DNA from: JALORV01 sp963712485
GTDB taxonomy: Bacteria > Pseudomonadota > Gammaproteobacteria > Burkholderiales > Burkholderiaceae_F
DNA: 64,000 nt
Assembly (NCBI GenBank): GCA_963712485.1
Contig: CAVQID010000042.1
Span: 149,205 to 213,204 of the forward strand
Reading direction: 5' to 3'
Positions 46,086 to 54,259 of this stretch are shown here, piece after piece. The notes beneath the pieces were generated by a model, which had not been told where the DNA came from, ran no database searches, and was given only the letters and a program-made list of their open reading frames with translations. The number at the start of each line of letters is the position of its first letter. Position 1 is the first letter of the stretch. Position numbers and translations under genes: made by a program.

Positions 46086-47467
46086 AGCGGGTCGCCGGCG
46101 CGGCAATCGTCGTTGTCCATTTGAGCTCGCGCGCGATGCGGGCCGAGAGCGCGTGCGCGGCTTCCGGTTCGCCGTGAACCAGATAGGTCATCCTGGGCTT
46201 GCGTCGCGCTCCTTCCAGCCACCCCATCAACGCATCCTGTCCTGCATGGGCAGACAGTCCGCCCAGCGTATGGATCGACGCGCGTACCGGGACGAGTTCG
46301 TTGAACATCCGGACCGACCGCGCGCCATCGACGATGCGCCGGCCGAGCGTGCCGGCGGCCTGGAAACCCGTAAAGAGGACGGCGCACTCGCGGCGCGGCA
46401 GATTGTGGCGCAGATGGTGGCGAATCCGGCCGGCTTCGCACATGCCGCTGGCGGCGATGATGACGGCGCCATTGCGTATCGAATTGAGGAACATCGAGTC
46501 GTCGACGTCCTCCGTATAGCGCAACGTGAACGGGAGCTTGCGCGCCCGCTGCGCCAGGTGAAACTCGTGGGCGAGTTCGTCCAGCGCCTCAAGATGACGA
46601 AACGTGACTTCGCTCGCCTGCGTGGCGAGCGGCGAATCGACGAACACCAGCGGCACACGCACCCGATCCGCCTTGGCCAGCCGGTAGAGCAGCACCAGCA
46701 ACTCCTGGGTCCGCCCCAGTGCGAACGCCGGAACGATGACGTTGCCGCGTCGTGTCTGCAGCACGTCGTGCATCACCTCGATCAATTCCGACTCGGTGTC
46801 TTCCATCGTTCGGTGGTTGCGGTCGCCGTATGTCGACTCGAGCACCAGCACGTCGGACTCGCGCAGCGGGTCGCGGTCGCGGACGACGAGCGGCGAGGCT
46901 TCGCCGAGGTCGCCGGAGACAACCAGCGTGCGCTCGCGGCCCCCTTCGGTGAACCGGATTTCCGCAAACGCCGCCCCGACAATGTGACCCGCGCTGCGCA
47001 GGCACGCGGCGACTGCAGGATGCGGACGGAATTCAACGTTGTAAGGCACGCCGATCAGCCGCAGTGCCAGGCGATCGACGTCTTCGGCCGTGTATAGCGG
47101 CGCCTCGCTGGCGAGCGTGCGTCGTCCGCGTCGGTCCGTATGCACTCCACGTGTCTGCACATGCGCGCTGTCCTTGAGCATCACCGGGACAAGGTCGGCG
47201 GTCGGCTTGGTGCAATAGATCTGCGGCCCATGACGGCCAGCGGCGGCAAAGCGCGGCAGCAGGCCGCAGTGGTCGATGTGGGCGTGCGTCAGCAGCACGA
47301 AATCGAGTCGGCCGAGATCGCGCGCAAAGGCCTCCCGGTTCTTGCTCGACGCCTCGCGGCCGCCCTGGAACATGCCGCAGTCCACCAGAAATCGCGTTTC
47401 TCCCGCTTCGACGAGAAGGCAGGAACCGGTCGACTTCGCCGGCGGCGCCGAAGAATGTCAGGCGCAC
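46075..47467 (-). CDS. MBL-fold/beta-CASP RNA-type nuclease, one frameshift
   Basis: About 463 residues. Start at GTG 47467 (MRLTFFGAAGEV), preceded by AGGAG. A single extra base near 47430 breaks the frame, after which it reads LVDCGMFQGGREASSKNREA. Metal motifs are LLTHAHIDHCGLLPRFAAAG and RSAGHIVGAAFAEI. Beta-CASP motifs are VLVLESTYGDRNH, VIVPAFALGRTQELLVLLYR, ASGMCEAGRIRHHLRHNLPR and the final LVHGEPEA. Such proteins are 3'-processing endonucleases or exonucleases of RNA. It is the first gene of a four-gene overlapping operon. Confidence 0.88.
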
Positions 47468-47565
47468 TGACCGTTTCTCCTGAAAATGCTGATCTGAATA
47501 CTCAACCGGCTTCAGTCTAGCCACGGCAGCCGCCGCTGCGGCGCAACGCTATGCTTCTTTGCGCT

Positions 47566-49089
47566 ATGCCAAGCATCGTGCTCGCCACGCTCAACGTCCG
47601 CTATTCCCACGCGTCGCTCGGGTTGCGCTGCCTGCGCGCCAACATGGGCGAATTGCGCGACGACACGCTGATCCGCGAGTTCGTGGTCCGAACGCCGCCC
47701 GAACAGGTTGTTGCCGAATTGCTTGCGCTCCAACCGCGCGTCGTGGGTTTGGGCGTCTACATCTGGAACGTCGTCGCGACCACGCGGGTAGTCGAACTGC
47801 TGAAGGCAGCAGCGCCCCACCTCCCCGTCGTTGTTGGCGGCCCGGAGGTCAGCCATGAAATCGAGTGCCAGGCGATTTGCCGGCGCGCCGATTACGTCAT
47901 CACCGGCTGGGGCGATGTGACCTTTCCGCGGCTCGTGCGCCAGCTCTTATCCGGCTCGCGTCCGCTGACCCGCGTGCTCAACGGCGAGCAGCCGCCGCTG
48001 GATCAGCTGGCGTTGCCTTATCGCGAATACACGGAAGCGGATCTGCGGCATCGACACGTCTATGTCGAAGCCTCGCGCGGCTGTCCTTTCAAGTGCGAGT
48101 TCTGTTTGTCGGCACTCGACCGGTCGGCCTGGCCGTTTCCGCGGGAGCGGCTGCTGCAGGAACTGGAGGCGCTCTGGAACCGGGGTGCGAGGCGTTTCAA
48201 GTTCGTCGACCGCACGTTCAACCTTCGAACCGAAGACTCGCTCGCGATCCTGGACTTCTTCCTGGATCGCCTGCAGCAGGACCCCAGCGATCCGCCGTTC
48301 CTGCACTTCGAGATGATTCCGGATCGCCTGCCCGATGCGCTGCGAGCATCGCTGACGCGCTTTCCGGCCGGCACGATGCAATTGGAAATCGGCATCCAGA
48401 CGTTCAATCCCTCGGTGCAGGCGCTGGTGTCGCGGCGCCAGGACAACGCGGTGGCGGAGTCCAATCTGCGCTGGCTGCGGCAGAACACATCCGCGCACCT
48501 GCATGTCGATCTGATTGCCGGCCTTCCCGGCGAGGACGTGGCTTCATTGGCAGCCGGCTTCGACCGGCTCGTGGCGCTCAAGCCGCACGAGATCCAGCTG
48601 GGCGTGCTCAAGCGCCTGCGTGGCACTCCGATCGTTCGACACACAGGCCCTTATGCGATGCGCTATGCCGAGACCGCGCCTTACGAAGTGATTGCCACAG
48701 GGTTGATCGACGAAGCGGCAATGCAGCGCATCAAGCGTTTCGCACGCTACTGGGATCTGCTCGCCAATTCCGGACGATTCCCGCGCGCGCTGCCGCGGAT
48801 GCTCGGCGCCGCACCGTTCGAACGCTTCATGGCGTTCAGCGAAGCGCTGTATGCCGCCACGGGGCGGACCCACGCGATCGCGGGCGAAGCGTTGTACGGC
48901 GAGGTGTACGCATGGCTGACGCGCCACGGCACACCGGCCGCGGACGCGGCAGCGTTGCTGGCGCTCGATTACGCCGACAGCGGCGCGCGCGGCAGGCTGC
49001 CATTCGCCGCAGCTGCGCCAACCCGGCGGTCTGCAGCGGCCGATCGGAAGGCGGTTCCGGAGCGGCAACGCCGGCATCTGCGCGCGTAA
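47566..49089 (+). CDS. B12-binding-domain radical SAM protein
   Basis: About 507 residues. The start at ATG 47566 (MPSIVLATLNVRYSHASLGL) matches the usual beginning of the family; ATG 47551 is also open. The N-terminal cobalamin-binding-like Rossmann domain includes VVGLGVYIWNVVAT and VVVGGPEVSH. The radical SAM cluster is EASRGCPFKCEFCLSALDRS. LEIGIQTFNPSVQALVSRRQ, HVDLIAGLPGED and a C-terminal DUF4080-like region follow. A methyltransferase-type or rearrangement reaction is likely; the substrate is unknown. Confidence 0.88.
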   Translation: MPSIVLATLNVRYSHASLGLRCLRANMGELRDDTLIREFVVRTPPEQVVAELLALQPRVVGLGVYIWNVVATTRVVELLKAAAPHLPVVVGGPEVSHEIECQAICRRADYVITGWGDVTFPRLVRQLLSGSRPLTRVLNGEQPPLDQLALPYREYTEADLRHRHVYVEASRGCPFKCEFCLSALDRSAWPFPRERLLQELEALWNRGARRFKFVDRTFNLRTEDSLAILDFFLDRLQQDPSDPPFLHFEMIPDRLPDALRASLTRFPAGTMQLEIGIQTFNPSVQALVSRRQDNAVAESNLRWLRQNTSAHLHVDLIAGLPGEDVASLAAGFDRLVALKPHEIQLGVLKRLRGTPIVRHTGPYAMRYAETAPYEVIATGLIDEAAMQRIKRFARYWDLLANSGRFPRALPRMLGAAPFERFMAFSEALYAATGRTHAIAGEALYGEVYAWLTRHGTPAADAAALLALDYADSGARGRLPFAAAAPTRRSAAADRKAVPERQRRHLRA

Positions 49090-49236
49090 CTTGCTGTGTT
49101 TGCCGGGAGCAGCGCGGGCACAGCGGCCGCCGCCTGCCGCTCGACTGTCGCTCGAATTGCGCGGCAACGAGGGTGCTTTGCGTGTCGACACGGCGGCCGC
49201 ACGCTGGCATCCTGACTACGCTTCCGGAGTGCACCG

Positions 49237-49995
49237 ATGAGCTGGCAGGCGGTACACACGATTCCGATCCACGTCGACGCTGCGATAGCGCCCGAGCGCG
49301 CCGAAGCGGTGCGGGCTGCGCTGCTGACGCGCGCATTGCCGCTGGCGCGCCTGGTCGATGGACGCGCGGAACCGCTGGCGACCGCCTCGTTGGTCGAGGA
49401 AGGCGCCGGACTGGCCCTGCTGACCGCGGCGCATGTCTTCGATCACGGGGCCGTCGGCGACCTCGCAGTGCCGCTGCCGCGCGAAGGTTCCTGGGCGTAC
49501 CTGCGCTCGCCGCGCCTGCGCGTCATCGTTCACCCGCAGCGCGACCTCGCGCTGATCCGCATCGGCGACGCGGTACTGGCGCGACGGCTCCGTGCAAGCT
49601 GGATACCGGTGCCGCGCTCCTCTCTGCACTTCGATGGCGTTCGCGCACGCACACCGTGCGTATATGCGGTAGCCGGCTACCCGGTATCGCAGTCGCGCCG
49701 GATGGACGGTGCCGTCTACATGAAGCCGGTGGTTCTGTTCACCAGGGCCATCGACGCGGAGCGACTAGCCTATTCGCGGACCGCTGAGCGCGTCGATGGC
49801 CTGCACATCCACACGCCCGAACTCGATGGCGTTTCGGGTGCGCTGGTCTGGGCCGTGCATGAGGACGAGTCTACGGTCGACTGCCTGCTGCGCGCGGCGG
49901 CCGTGCAGGTCGCGTTTGCACACGACCGCTACGTGCGTACCGAGCCGCTGCGGGCGGCGCCGATGCTGTTCAGCCACATCGGCTGGCCGCACTAG
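49237..49995 (+). CDS. Trypsin-like serine protease fold protein, no signal peptide
   Basis: 252 residues starting MSWQAVHTIPIHVDAAIAPE. The order of catalytic-looking motifs fits the chymotrypsin fold: GLALLTAAHVFDHG (TAAH, His), RVIVHPQRDLALIRIGD (Asp) and LDGVSGALVWAVHE (GxSG, Ser). No export signal or membrane span is seen, so it would be cytosolic, unlike most proteases of this fold. It may act as a protease module for an unknown partner. No adjacent gene explains it. Confidence 0.65.
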   Translation: MSWQAVHTIPIHVDAAIAPERAEAVRAALLTRALPLARLVDGRAEPLATASLVEEGAGLALLTAAHVFDHGAVGDLAVPLPREGSWAYLRSPRLRVIVHPQRDLALIRIGDAVLARRLRASWIPVPRSSLHFDGVRARTPCVYAVAGYPVSQSRRMDGAVYMKPVVLFTRAIDAERLAYSRTAERVDGLHIHTPELDGVSGALVWAVHEDESTVDCLLRAAAVQVAFAHDRYVRTEPLRAAPMLFSHIGWPH

Positions 49996-50014
49996 CAGTC
50001 AGCCGAACTGTGCT

Positions 50015-50311
50015 TCAGCCGTACACCTCGTAAGTGACGTGAAGGCCCGAGTCCTCATAGTGGCCCGTGGCCGGCGCGAGCACCTGAACGGATTCTTCGT
50101 ACACGTCGGTCGACGGCGGAAGGATTTCGGACAGTTCGGATGACACCACCATGCTGGCCACGTCGGCAATCTGGCTGGGTGATTCAGTAACGGCCACTGC
50201 GCCGACGAGCACGACGAACGTCGCGGCCGCGCCGAGGGTGGCGCCCCAGATTGCGCGTCGCATCGGCGACGGGGTGTTGTCGGGCTTCGACCTGAAGGAT
50301 GAGTACTGCAT
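50015..50311 (-). CDS. Small membrane-anchored protein
   Basis: 98 residues starting MQYSSFRSKPDNTPSPMRRA. One membrane span, GATLGAAATFVVLVGAVAVT, then an acidic region (SSELSEILPPSTDVYEESVQ). Topology is probably N-in with a C-terminal periplasmic tail. Family not recognised. The frame has normal composition and opens 19 bases from the convergent serine protease-like gene. Confidence 0.6.
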   Translation of the reverse strand: MQYSSFRSKPDNTPSPMRRAIWGATLGAAATFVVLVGAVAVTESPSQIADVASMVVSSELSEILPPSTDVYEESVQVLAPATGHYEDSGLHVTYEVYG

Positions 50312-50473
50312 TTCGAGTCTCCGTAAGTTGGCGCGTGCCAGTGGGCAACGCGTCGACGCAAAGTTGCGTCGAACGACTCGAAGGTAAGTGACGTTGCGAC
50401 CTGCGGCGACAGCGCAAGCGGCACCGCCGTGATGGATTATTCGACAGCTGCTGCCGTGCAGCGGCTCAGGGGC

Positions 50474-51058
50474 TCAGAAGTGCGCCCAGCGGGAGTGGCG
50501 TGGCAAGGATGTCTGCAGGAACGCCATCTGGTCGGCCAGGATGCGGCGATTGCTGAGGATGAAACCTTCGTTGCGGCACACCGCGTACGGCACGTAAAGC
50601 AGCGGCATGTGCGCCTCTTCCGGCCGGCGACTGCCCTTGCGCGTGTTGCACGAGCGGCAGGCGGTCACGACATTGGTCCATTCGTGGCGTCCGCCGCGCG
50701 AAACCGGATGGATGTGCTCGACCGTCAGATCGAGCTCGGCGTAGTGACCGCCGCAATATGCGCAGATGTGCCGGTCGCGCGCAAACAGGCGATGCTTGGT
50801 GAGGCCCACATGGGCATGACCGTAGGGTATGCGATGACGCCCACGGATCATGACGATCGAGCTCGTGATGAACTCGGAGCGCAGGCCCGTGGATTCCTGC
50901 ATTCCGCCGGCCATGCCAAAGAGATTGTCGCCAAGTTCAGTGACGACTTTGCCTGACGCGTAATAACGCGCAGCGCGCTGCATCAACGCCCAACGGACCG
51001 GTTGGCCCTGGGAGTCGACGATCAGAATCTTCGGTACGTACTCCGGCGCATAAGCCAT
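50474..51058 (-). CDS. HNH endonuclease
   Basis: 194 residues starting MAYAPEYVPKILIVDSQGQP. The HNH/zinc site is ICAYCGG, LTVEHIHPVSRGGRHEWTNV and VTACRSCNTRKGSRRPEEA, close to McrA/phage-type HNH proteins that are widespread in bacterial chromosomes. It acts as a DNA nuclease or nickase. No restriction or toxin partner is next to it. Confidence 0.9.
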   Translation of the reverse strand: MAYAPEYVPKILIVDSQGQPVRWALMQRAARYYASGKVVTELGDNLFGMAGGMQESTGLRSEFITSSIVMIRGRHRIPYGHAHVGLTKHRLFARDRHICAYCGGHYAELDLTVEHIHPVSRGGRHEWTNVVTACRSCNTRKGSRRPEEAHMPLLYVPYAVCRNEGFILSNRRILADQMAFLQTSLPRHSRWAHF

Positions 51059-51107
51059 GGTGCCGCAGATTGTGCCACGGGACCGTCCTCGCGCCCTGGT
51101 GCCCCGC

Positions 51108-51377
51108 CTACTGCGCCGGCCGATGCCAGTCGGCCGCGCGGAACGCGATCTCGGTACCGTCGTCGAGCAGGACGACCGGCTTGGGCTCGGACCCCGAGCG
51201 CAGCACGGTCAACCGCCCAGGCGAGCCGTCCGCGCGGCGTTGCAGCCTGTCGCCGTCGTGCAGGCCCAGTCGCATCAGTTCCCGCAGCACATCGAGCACC
51301 TTGCGCTCGTGCGAAATCTGGTCGAGCTTGTCCTGGAGGGACAAAGGCGACGAGGGTCGGGGTGCTGCGGGTTCCAT
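51108..51377 (-). CDS. Hypothetical small protein
   Basis: 89 residues: MEPAAPRPSSPLSLQDKLDQ, helical RKVLDVLRELMRLGL, then LTVLRSGSEPKPVVLLDDGT ending FRAADWHRPAQ. The Pro-rich start and beta-like second half suggest a small soluble protein. Weak Shine-Dalgarno. Family not recognised. Confidence 0.55.
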   Translation of the reverse strand: MEPAAPRPSSPLSLQDKLDQISHERKVLDVLRELMRLGLHDGDRLQRRADGSPGRLTVLRSGSEPKPVVLLDDGTEIAFRAADWHRPAQ

Positions 51378-51457
51378 TGCGCTGGGTCTGCCGAACGGGA
51401 AACCATTGTCGGCGGCCGGCCCGGGCAGAGGAATTCGGTCAAACCCGCGGCGAGGGT

Positions 51458-51961
51458 TTACTTGCGGTCGTTCCCGTTACCGCCGATGCGCCAGGGATCC
51501 ATGCCCGTTTCGGTGCGTGTCACGATCCCCGCGCGATCGAAGTAGATGAACATGGCGGCGTAAAAGCCGCCCTGAATGAAGTAGCGGTACATGAAGGCCG
51601 TCTCGTCCTTCATGGGAAACGAGAACGTCTCGGCTGGCGGACCGAAGTCGCGCAGGATGTCGGCGCGCGTGTCACGCCCGCTCCTGACGCGGGCGAAGGC
51701 CTCGTCACTCATCATCTGATCGACACGCGCAACACGACCTTGCGTGTCGAAGTCGATGTTCCATACGTACTGATTGAACGGCTGGGTGGAGTACTGCCAG
51801 CGTTTGGCGCCTGCGGCGAGCGGGATCACGGCGGTCGGCGTGCCTGCGGTCGTCCGCACCGCAGCTTCCGTATCGCCAGGCTTGACGGAACCCGGGGTGC
51901 TGCATGCTGCGAGCGCGCCCGCGACAAGCAGCGCCAGCACGATGCGACCCAGCATATGCAC
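51458..51961 (-). CDS. BamE/SmpA-like outer membrane lipoprotein
   Basis: 167 residues. The signal MHMLGRIVLALLVAGALAAC has lipobox LAAC. A BamE-like domain follows: VKPGDTEAAVRTTAGTPTAV, RWQYSTQPFNQYVWNIDFDT and GRVARVDQMMSDEAFARV, repeated as a second such half (DILRDFGPP...FMYRYFIQGGF). It is probably anchored in the outer membrane and stabilises envelope proteins. The true bamE is expected elsewhere, so this is likely a paralogue. Confidence 0.75.
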   Translation of the reverse strand: MHMLGRIVLALLVAGALAACSTPGSVKPGDTEAAVRTTAGTPTAVIPLAAGAKRWQYSTQPFNQYVWNIDFDTQGRVARVDQMMSDEAFARVRSGRDTRADILRDFGPPAETFSFPMKDETAFMYRYFIQGGFYAAMFIYFDRAGIVTRTETGMDPWRIGGNGNDRK

Positions 51962-52016
51962 AACCTCCGCGCACGCGATTACGCTTGCGCACCTATCTTA
52001 GGCCAAGGAGGACCGC

Positions 52017-52547
52017 ATGAAATGGCTCAAGCGTGTCGTGGTCGCGGTGGTGGGACTGGTCGCCCTGCTGCTCGTGATCGGGCTGCTGCTTCCATCCGGT
52101 TTCAAGGTGCAGAGGTCGATGCAGATTGCCGCACCGCCGGCCAAGGTGTACCCGCTGATCGCCGACCCGCGGCAGTGGAAGAACTGGTCGGTGTGGAATC
52201 AGCGCGACCCGGCCATGCAGATGCAGTATTCCGGTGCCGACAGCGGCGCGGGTGCCAAATGGAGCTGGCAGAGCAAGACGGAAGGCAACGGGGCGATGGA
52301 ATTCACGGCGGCGGTCCCCAACGAGCGGATTGTCTATGCGCTGTCGTTCCCGGACATGGGCATGACGTCGCGCGGCGAGCTGCAGCTCGTGCCCGAGGGC
52401 ACGGGGACACGAGTCACGTGGACCAACGAGGGTGACATGGGCGGAAATCCGATCAACCGCTACTTCGGCGCGATGATGGATTCGCTGGTCGGACCGGATT
52501 TCGAGGCGGGCCTCAACAATCTGAAGGCAGCAGCAGAGCGCGGTTGA
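52017..52547 (+). CDS. SRPBCC-family (START-like) membrane-anchored protein
   Basis: 176 residues: an N-terminal span (VVVAVVGLVALLLVIGLLLP), then a START/SRPBCC domain: VQRSMQIAAPPAKVYPLIAD, WKNWSVWNQRDPAMQMQYSG, GTRVTWTNEGDMGGNPINRY. Such domains bind hydrophobic ligands. AAGGAGG precedes the ATG. The 5' end is divergent from the BamE-like gene by 55 bases, which must hold both promoters. Confidence 0.85.
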   Translation: MKWLKRVVVAVVGLVALLLVIGLLLPSGFKVQRSMQIAAPPAKVYPLIADPRQWKNWSVWNQRDPAMQMQYSGADSGAGAKWSWQSKTEGNGAMEFTAAVPNERIVYALSFPDMGMTSRGELQLVPEGTGTRVTWTNEGDMGGNPINRYFGAMMDSLVGPDFEAGLNNLKAAAERG

Positions 52548-52596
52548 ATATGTCGTTGTCTGTCGACCGGCGACGTGCTTCGCGCGCGGGGCGACG

Positions 52597-53814
52597 TTGA
52601 CCACGCTCGCCACGCGGGCGCTGGTCGCCACCACGGCGATACAGGCGGCCGCCGCCTGCGCGGCCCTGACGGTGCCGTCGATATCCCCTGTCATCGCCGA
52701 GCGACTCGGGGTGCCGGCGTCGATGATCGGGACCTACATTTCTCTGCTTTACATCGGTGCGTCGACTGCGGCGCTGGCCGGCGGCGGGGTTGTGATGCGC
52801 TACGGCGCATTACGGCTGTCACAGGTCTGCCTCGTAGGCTGCGCCGCTGGCCTGCTGCTGACCCTGGCGCTGGATCTCAGTGCAGGCGCAATGGCGCTGC
52901 TGGCAATGGCGCTGTCTGCGGTGGTGATCGGCGTGGGGTACGGCCCGATCACGCCCGCCTCGAGCCACGTCCTCGCGAAAACCACGCCGCGCGAGCGCAT
53001 GGCGTTGATGTTTTCGATCAAGCAGACCGGCGTGCCGGCCGGTACCGCACTGGCCGGAGTGATCGTGCCGCCAATAACCGTAGCCTTCGGCTGGGAGGTT
53101 GCGGTCGTGCTGATCGCCTGCGGATGCCTCGCTGTAGCTTGGTTCTCGCAGCCGTTGCGGGCCCCGCTCGATGATGATCGTGACCGGTCTGCACGTCTCT
53201 CGGCTGCCGCACTCATCAGCGGGCTTGTGCTGGTGGGACGATCGCCAACGTTGCGCATGATGGCGCTGGTTTCGTTCGTCTATGCTGGCATGCAGATGTC
53301 GGTGGCTGGCTTCATCGTCGCCTATCTGCACACGGAAATCGGACTGGGACTCGTGGCTGCAGGCACCGCGCTGACCGTAGCGAGCGTCGCCGGTGTCGTT
53401 GCACGGATCAGCTGGGGTTCTGTTTCGGATCGGACCGGTGCGCCGCGCGCCACGCTCGCCATCATCGGCTTCCTGATGGCCGGAGCTTCGGTCGTTGCCG
53501 CCATGTTTACCGCCGCGTGGCCCATGCTCGCCATCCTGGCCACGGCCGCAGCCCTCGGGGCGACGGCGATCGGCTGGAACGGCGTCTACCTGTCCGAAGT
53601 CGCGCGACTCGCACCCGCGGGCGAGGCAGGACGTGCGACCGGTGGCTGTCTCTTCTTCACGTACGTCGGCGTAGTCGTCCTGCCGTTCATGTTCGGCTGG
53701 CTGCAGCGGGCGAGTGGCAGTTACGCACTGTGCTTTGTCGTGGCAGCGGCCGTGTGCGCCGCGGTGGCGGTGCTGCTGGTCTTCAGCGGAGGAAGCAGGA
53801 GCGGTGCGCGATGA
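52597..53814 (+). CDS. Major facilitator superfamily transporter
   Basis: 405 residues starting with TTG at 52597 (MTTLATRALVATTAIQAAAA). About 12 spans; MFS features include ERLGVPASMIGTYISLLYIG, the loop GVVMRYGALRLSQ, GVGYGPITPASSHVLAK and WGSVSDRTGAPRATLAIIG before the seventh span. It may export or import a small organic ion (CynX/NarK-like subgroups are possible). It ends next to a small exported protein gene. Confidence 0.88.
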   Translation: MTTLATRALVATTAIQAAAACAALTVPSISPVIAERLGVPASMIGTYISLLYIGASTAALAGGGVVMRYGALRLSQVCLVGCAAGLLLTLALDLSAGAMALLAMALSAVVIGVGYGPITPASSHVLAKTTPRERMALMFSIKQTGVPAGTALAGVIVPPITVAFGWEVAVVLIACGCLAVAWFSQPLRAPLDDDRDRSARLSAAALISGLVLVGRSPTLRMMALVSFVYAGMQMSVAGFIVAYLHTEIGLGLVAAGTALTVASVAGVVARISWGSVSDRTGAPRATLAIIGFLMAGASVVAAMFTAAWPMLAILATAAALGATAIGWNGVYLSEVARLAPAGEAGRATGGCLFFTYVGVVVLPFMFGWLQRASGSYALCFVVAAAVCAAVAVLLVFSGGSRSGAR

Positions 53815-53852
53815 GAAGTCGGGACGGCAAGGTGACGTGCGATCATCGACCA

Positions 53853-54206
53853 ATGAAGTTCTGCATTGCTCTGATAACTGCGCTGGTGCCCGTGGCAACA
53901 TTCGCTTCGGTCTCCGGCCTTGGTTCGTTCGGCCGCGATGTTCCGGCGCGTGGGTTCGAAGAAGTCTGCGTGGAGCTGAAGGCGGGCGATCGGGTGCGGT
54001 ACCAGTTCCGGGCGAGCGGCGATGTCGACTTCAACATTCACTATCACCGAGGCAAGGAAGTCTTCTATCCGGTGAAGAGCGCCGCAACGCGATCCGCGGA
54101 TGCGGTGTTCACTGCGCCTCACGCCGACGGCTATTGCCTGATGTGGGAACGCAAGGGCGAGGGCGCCGTTCGTGTCGACGGCGTTGTCGAGCGCGCGGTG
54201 CCGTAG
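53853..54206 (+). CDS. Small exported protein
   Basis: 117 residues from ATG 53853. A signal peptide (MKFCIALITALVPVATFASV) precedes a beta-rich domain with EEVCVELKAGDRVRYQFRAS, DVDFNIHYHRGKEVFYPVKS and ADGYCLMWERKGEGAVRVDG. Two Cys may form a disulfide. It resembles emp24/GOLD-like or CUB-type sandwich proteins only loosely; the family is not recognised. Confidence 0.7.
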   Translation: MKFCIALITALVPVATFASVSGLGSFGRDVPARGFEEVCVELKAGDRVRYQFRASGDVDFNIHYHRGKEVFYPVKSAATRSADAVFTAPHADGYCLMWERKGEGAVRVDGVVERAVP

Positions 54207-54259
54207 CCGTCGGCCGCGGCGGTCGCAATAGTTACGAGCCGGGCCGATAGACTGCGGCG

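Noticed and set aside
46086..46106. TTG 46106 as start of the phosphorylase
   Set aside because: It would need a TTG without ribosome site and a longer overlap. ATG 46085 overlaps the nuclease stop in the usual way.
47865..49787. 640-residue open frame on the plus strand
   Set aside because: A shifted frame through the radical SAM gene and the protease-like gene; the correct frames carry CxxxCxxC and the TAAH/GxSG motifs.
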